DNA from: Actinomycetes bacterium | Lineage (GTDB): Bacteria > Actinomycetota > Actinomycetes > Actinomycetales > Cellulomonadaceae | Direction: 5' to 3' | Length of the DNA: 16,018 nt | Assembly: GCA_021793115.1 (NCBI GenBank) | Contig: JAJYTJ010000084.1 | Coordinates: forward strand, 1-16,018 | Shown: positions 13,088 through 16,018 of the stretch, piece after piece | Layout: each line of letters starts with the position of its first letter | Numbering within the stretch: the stretch's first letter is position 1 | Translations under genes and position numbers: made by a program | Notes under the pieces: model-generated | The model's input: only the letters and a program-made list of their open reading frames with translations | The model's database searches: none | Told to the model about the DNA's origin: nothing

Positions 13088-15334
13088 TCAGTGGGTGATC
13101 GAGACCCGCTCGTAGAGGCGTTTGAGCGGAGCCGGCGCCCACCAGTTCCAGCGGCCCAGCACGGTCATGGTGGCCGGCACCAGCAGCAGCCGCACCAGCG
13201 AGGCGTCGACGAAGACGGCCACCGCCAGCGCGAACCCGACCTCCTTGATGATGAGGAGCCGGCCTGCGACGAACCCCGCGAAGACGACGATGATGATGGC
13301 TGCCCCGGACGTGATGACCCGGCCGGACCGCTGCAGGCCCAGTCGCACCGCCTCGTCCGTGGGGTGCCCGGCGTCGTGCAGCTCCTTGACGCGGGACAGC
13401 AGGAACACCTCGTAGTCCATCGCGAGCCCGAACGCGAACGCGAGCACCAGCGCCACGACGTACGACTCGATGCCGCCCACGGGGATGAAGTCGAGCAGGC
13501 CGCGCAGGTGCGCGTCCTGGAAGCCCCACACGAGCACACCCATGGCGGCGGCCAGCGAGAGCGCGTTGGTGAGGAGGGCCTTGACCGGGATCACCACCGA
13601 GCCGGTCATGAAGAAGAGCAGCACGAGCGTCGCCAGGGCGACGATGCCCACCACCCACCACACGCGGGCGGCGAGGGCCGCCGCGAAGTCGACGGAGTGG
13701 GCGGCCTGCCCGGTGACCCACACGGGGAACCCGGGGTGCAGGCCGCGCACCTCGGTGACGACCGAGCGTGCCACGGCGCCGCCGGCGTCGGTCGAGTCCG
13801 GGCGCACGCCGATGACGACGTACGAGCCCACCGCGCGGGGGGCGTCCACGCCGGCGACGCCCGGCAGCGACGCGAGCGCGCGCGACCACGAGGTCGCCGA
13901 CGTGAGCGACGTCTCCGCCACGACGGTGACGGCCGCCGACTGCGCCGCGGGGTAGTTCGTGGCGATCTGGTCGAGGAAGGCCCGCTGGCTGCTGCCCGCC
14001 GGCAGCAGCTCGGCGCCGGAGTTGCGCAGCTCGAGGTGGCGCACCGGCAGCGCGATGACGCCGAGCACCACGACGCACCCCGCGATCACCCACCACGGCC
14101 GCCGTTGCACGCGCGCGGTGAGGCGCGAGAAGAAGCCCTCGGACGAGTCGACGTCGGACGTGCGCGCCATGACCGCACGCAGCACGGGGACGCGCAGCAC
14201 CGGGCTCGGGCGCGACAGCCGCCGCCCGGTCCACACGAGCAGCGCGGGTACGAGCGTCAGCGCGGTCGCGAGGGCGACGACGACGACGGCCACGGAGGCG
14301 GCGCCGATGGAGCGCAGGATCGGCGGGCTGAAGACGAGCAGGCCGGCGATGGAGATGGCGACCGTGACGGCGGAGAAGCTCACGGTGCGGCCCGCGGTGG
14401 CCAGCGTCCGCTCGATAGCCGTGGCGACCGTGCCGTCGCCGCGCCGCCGGCGGGTGGCCGCCCCGCCGTCACCGTCCACGAGGCGGTGGAGCTCCTCCCG
14501 GAAGCGGGACACGACGAGCAGGCCGTAGTCGATCGACAGGCCGATCCCCAGCGCCGTGACGACGTCGAGCGTCGACGCGTCGACGTCCATGAGGTACGTG
14601 AGGCCCAGGAGCGCCGCGAGCCCCACGCCGATGGAGGCGAGCGCGCCCGCCATGGGCATGCCCGCGGTGAGGAAGCCCCCGAAGACGAACACCATCGCGA
14701 CGAGCGCGATCGGCAGCGCGACGGCCTCGCCGGTGCGCAGGTCGCGCTCGACCTGCCCGTGGATGTCGCCGACGATGAGCGACGTGCCGCCCACGACGCC
14801 GCGCACGCCGGGCGCGGCGTCGGCGAGCTGGCCGGGCACCCCGTGGAGCGCCGCCTGCACGGCGTCCAGCGCGGACGTCTGCGCGTCCGGCTGCAGCGTC
14901 GGGTCCAGCCCGACGACGACGAGGAACCCGTGCCCGTCGCGCGCGACGAGGGGCGCGGCGGCCGGGTTCGTCGGGCCGCCGGGAAGGGCAAGGGGGTCGA
15001 CGACGGAGACGACGCCGGGGATGGCCGCGAGCTCGCGGCGGACGGGAGCCATCGCGGCCGCGACCGCCGGAGCGGACGGGTCGACGCCGGACAGCACGAG
15101 CGTGAGCGACTCGCCGCTCTGGTCGACGCGCCCGAGCAGGTCGTCGGCCGCGGTGCTCTGCGACCCCGGGACGGCGGGCGCGCCGGACGTCACCCGGTCG
15201 AACACCGACTGGCCACCGTGGACGCCGAGCGCGGCGACGCCGTACCCCCCGACCGCCAGCACGAGCCAGACGACGACGGTGACGCGGGGGTGGCGGCCGA
15301 TCAGCCGGCCGAGGCGTGCGAACACGCCGCTCAT
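13088..15334 (-). CDS. MMPL-family (RND superfamily) membrane transporter
   Basis: The protein has 748 residues from the ATG at 15334 and is an inner-membrane, proton-driven transporter predicted to move lipids or hydrophobic compounds. It shows the internally duplicated RND plan: TM1 at about 17-38, extracytoplasmic domain 1, five helices, a cytoplasmic loop, then TM7, domain 2, and five helices. The paired Asp-Tyr proton-relay sites of MmpL proteins are present in both halves: Asp269-Tyr270 in GLSIDYGLLVVSRFREEL and Asp640-Tyr641 in GLAMDYEVFLLSRVKEL. Length is typical for the shorter actinobacterial MMPL proteins that lack the large C-terminal tail of mycobacterial MmpL3. The ribosome-binding site is weak. 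No TetR-type regulator or biosynthetic gene lies next to it in this window, so the cargo is unknown. It is divergent from rarA across 126 nt. Confidence 0.93.
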   Translation of the reverse strand: MSGVFARLGRLIGRHPRVTVVVWLVLAVGGYGVAALGVHGGQSVFDRVTSGAPAVPGSQSTAADDLLGRVDQSGESLTLVLSGVDPSAPAVAAAMAPVRRELAAIPGVVSVVDPLALPGGPTNPAAAPLVARDGHGFLVVVGLDPTLQPDAQTSALDAVQAALHGVPGQLADAAPGVRGVVGGTSLIVGDIHGQVERDLRTGEAVALPIALVAMVFVFGGFLTAGMPMAGALASIGVGLAALLGLTYLMDVDASTLDVVTALGIGLSIDYGLLVVSRFREELHRLVDGDGGAATRRRRGDGTVATAIERTLATAGRTVSFSAVTVAISIAGLLVFSPPILRSIGAASVAVVVVALATALTLVPALLVWTGRRLSRPSPVLRVPVLRAVMARTSDVDSSEGFFSRLTARVQRRPWWVIAGCVVVLGVIALPVRHLELRNSGAELLPAGSSQRAFLDQIATNYPAAQSAAVTVVAETSLTSATSWSRALASLPGVAGVDAPRAVGSYVVIGVRPDSTDAGGAVARSVVTEVRGLHPGFPVWVTGQAAHSVDFAAALAARVWWVVGIVALATLVLLFFMTGSVVIPVKALLTNALSLAAAMGVLVWGFQDAHLRGLLDFIPVGGIESYVVALVLAFAFGLAMDYEVFLLSRVKELHDAGHPTDEAVRLGLQRSGRVITSGAAIIIVVFAGFVAGRLLIIKEVGFALAVAVFVDASLVRLLLVPATMTVLGRWNWWAPAPLKRLYERVSITH

Positions 15335-15436
15335 CGTCGCAGGCTCGGCGGGGTCGGTGCGCACCCTGGCGGCCGGAGGTGTCGCGGCTCGCGCGGGCGG
15401 GGACGCTCGCCGGTGGGGCGTGTGGGCGGCGGTGCG

Positions 15437-15442
15437 TAGGGT
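15437..15442 (+). promoter_or_regulatory. Candidate -10 box (TAGGGT) for rarA
   Basis: TAGGGT lies 18 nt before the rarA GTG and fits TAnnnT; the ribosome-binding sequence GGGAGG (15450-15455) follows. The predicted leader would be only about 10 nt. No clear -35 is seen, and no promoter is recognisable for the divergent MMPL gene in the same 126-nt gap. Confidence 0.35.
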
Positions 15443-15460
15443 TCGCGGTGGGAGGCGGCA

Positions 15461-16018
15461 GTGGACCTTGGCGGTGACCTGTTCGACGCGGTGACGTCGA
15501 CCGCTGCCGGACTGCCAGCGGCCGGCCCGGGCACGCCGCTGGCCGTGCGCATGCGCCCGCGCACGCTGGCCGAGGTGGCGGGGCAGGACCACCTGCTCGA
15601 GCCGGGGTCGCCGCTGCGTCGGCTCGTCGACCCGCCGGACGCGGCGGCGGCGCGGACGGCGCCGGCGTCCGTGGTGCTGTGGGGGCCGCCCGGCACCGGC
15701 AAGACGACGCTCGCCTACCTGGCCGCCACGACGTCCGGGCGCCGCTTCGTCGAGATGTCGGCCGTGACGGCGGGCGTCAAGGAGGTGCGCGAGGTCATCG
15801 AGGACGCCCGGCGACGCCTGGCCACCGGTGGCGCGGAGACCGTCCTGTTCATCGACGAGGTGCACCGGTTCACCAAGGCCCAGCAGGACGCGCTCCTGCC
15901 GAGCGTCGAGAACCGCTGGGTCACGCTCGTCGCCGCGACCACGGAGAACCCGTCGTTCTCGGTGAACTCGCCGCTGCTCTCGCGGTCGCTGCTGCTGACG
16001 CTGCGGCCGCTGTCCGTC
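15461..16018 (+). CDS. rarA: RarA/MgsA, replication-associated recombination protein A (AAA+ ATPase), N-terminal part
   Basis: RarA acts at stalled replication forks and is related to clamp-loader ATPases and Werner-helicase-interacting protein. The GTG at 15461 follows GGGAGGCGG; 186 codons are visible and the frame is open to the window end. The N-terminus (VDLGGDLFD) is the usual extended start of actinobacterial homologues. The landmarks are: [21 protein letters not shown]; Walker [10 protein letters not shown]; the [20 protein letters not shown] segment characteristic of this family; Walker [10 protein letters not shown]; sensor 1 AATTENPSF; and the arginine-finger SPLLSRS. About 60% of a full-length protein is missing. 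M. tuberculosis carries a homologue (Rv2559c) some way beyond aspS in the same chromosomal neighbourhood. Confidence 0.95.
   Translation, partial: MDLGGDLFDAVTSTAAGLPAAGPGTPLAVRMRPRTLAEVAGQDHLLEPGSPLRRLVDPPDAAAARTAPASVVLWGPPGTGKTTLAYLAATTSGRRFVEMSAVTAGVKEVREVIEDARRRLATGGAETVLFIDEVHRFTKAQQDALLPSVENRWVTLVAATTENPSFSVNSPLLSRSLLLTLRPLSV

Noticed and set aside
1..16018. CRISPR array, insertion sequence, integrase, attachment site, tRNA or rRNA gene
   Set aside because: No regularly spaced repeats, no transposase or integrase motifs, no tRNA cloverleaf with a CCA end, and base composition is uniform across the window.

Overview
The window is very GC-rich with strongly GC3-biased genes, mostly GTG starts and tight head-to-tail gene packing. 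This points to a high-GC actinobacterium. The gene order yajC-secD-secF-apt-rel / ppi / glyoxalase-II-like MBL closely resembles the relA locus of Mycobacterium tuberculosis (yajC, secD, secF, apt, relA, ppiB, glyoxalase II, hisS). A Cellulomonas-like Micrococcales host is my best guess, made from general protein character and not from any search.

Layout. (1) 1-3878, plus strand: the acidic C-terminal tail of YajC (partial), two tandem hairpins, then secD, secF and apt joined by 4-nt or 1-nt overlaps. This is the Sec translocon accessory complex plus adenine salvage. (2) 3879-6360, plus: rel, a long bifunctional (p)ppGpp synthetase/hydrolase with its own leader. (3) 6347-9555, minus: membrane-anchored cyclophilin, then a DUF349 coiled-coil protein (GTGA overlap), then an AbiEi-antitoxin-like protein whose 3' end overlaps the 3' end of rel by 14 nt. 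(4) 9713-10429, plus: metallo-beta-lactamase-fold hydrolase, divergent from the cyclophilin and probably leaderless. (5) 10509-13036, plus: aspS (non-discriminating type by its His31) and a GNAT acetyltransferase coupled to it by a GTGA overlap. (6) 15334-13088, minus: an MMPL/RND-type transporter converging on the GNAT gene across a strong hairpin. (7) 15461-end, plus: the N-terminal 186 codons of the RarA/MgsA AAA+ ATPase.

How it fits together: most of the window is conserved housekeeping (protein export, purine salvage, stringent response, extracytoplasmic protein folding, tRNA charging, replication-fork maintenance). The accessory-looking parts are the AbiEi-like orphan, the GNAT, the MMPL pump and the lineage-specific low-complexity regions in YajC, SecD and the DUF349 protein. 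I found no CRISPR array, insertion sequence, integrase, tRNA/rRNA gene or defence island, and nothing that I would call a new system. The most follow-up-worthy points are the tandem yajC-secD hairpins, the rel/AbiEi-like tail-to-tail overlap, and inverted repeats at the predicted cyclophilin/MBL and aspS promoters.
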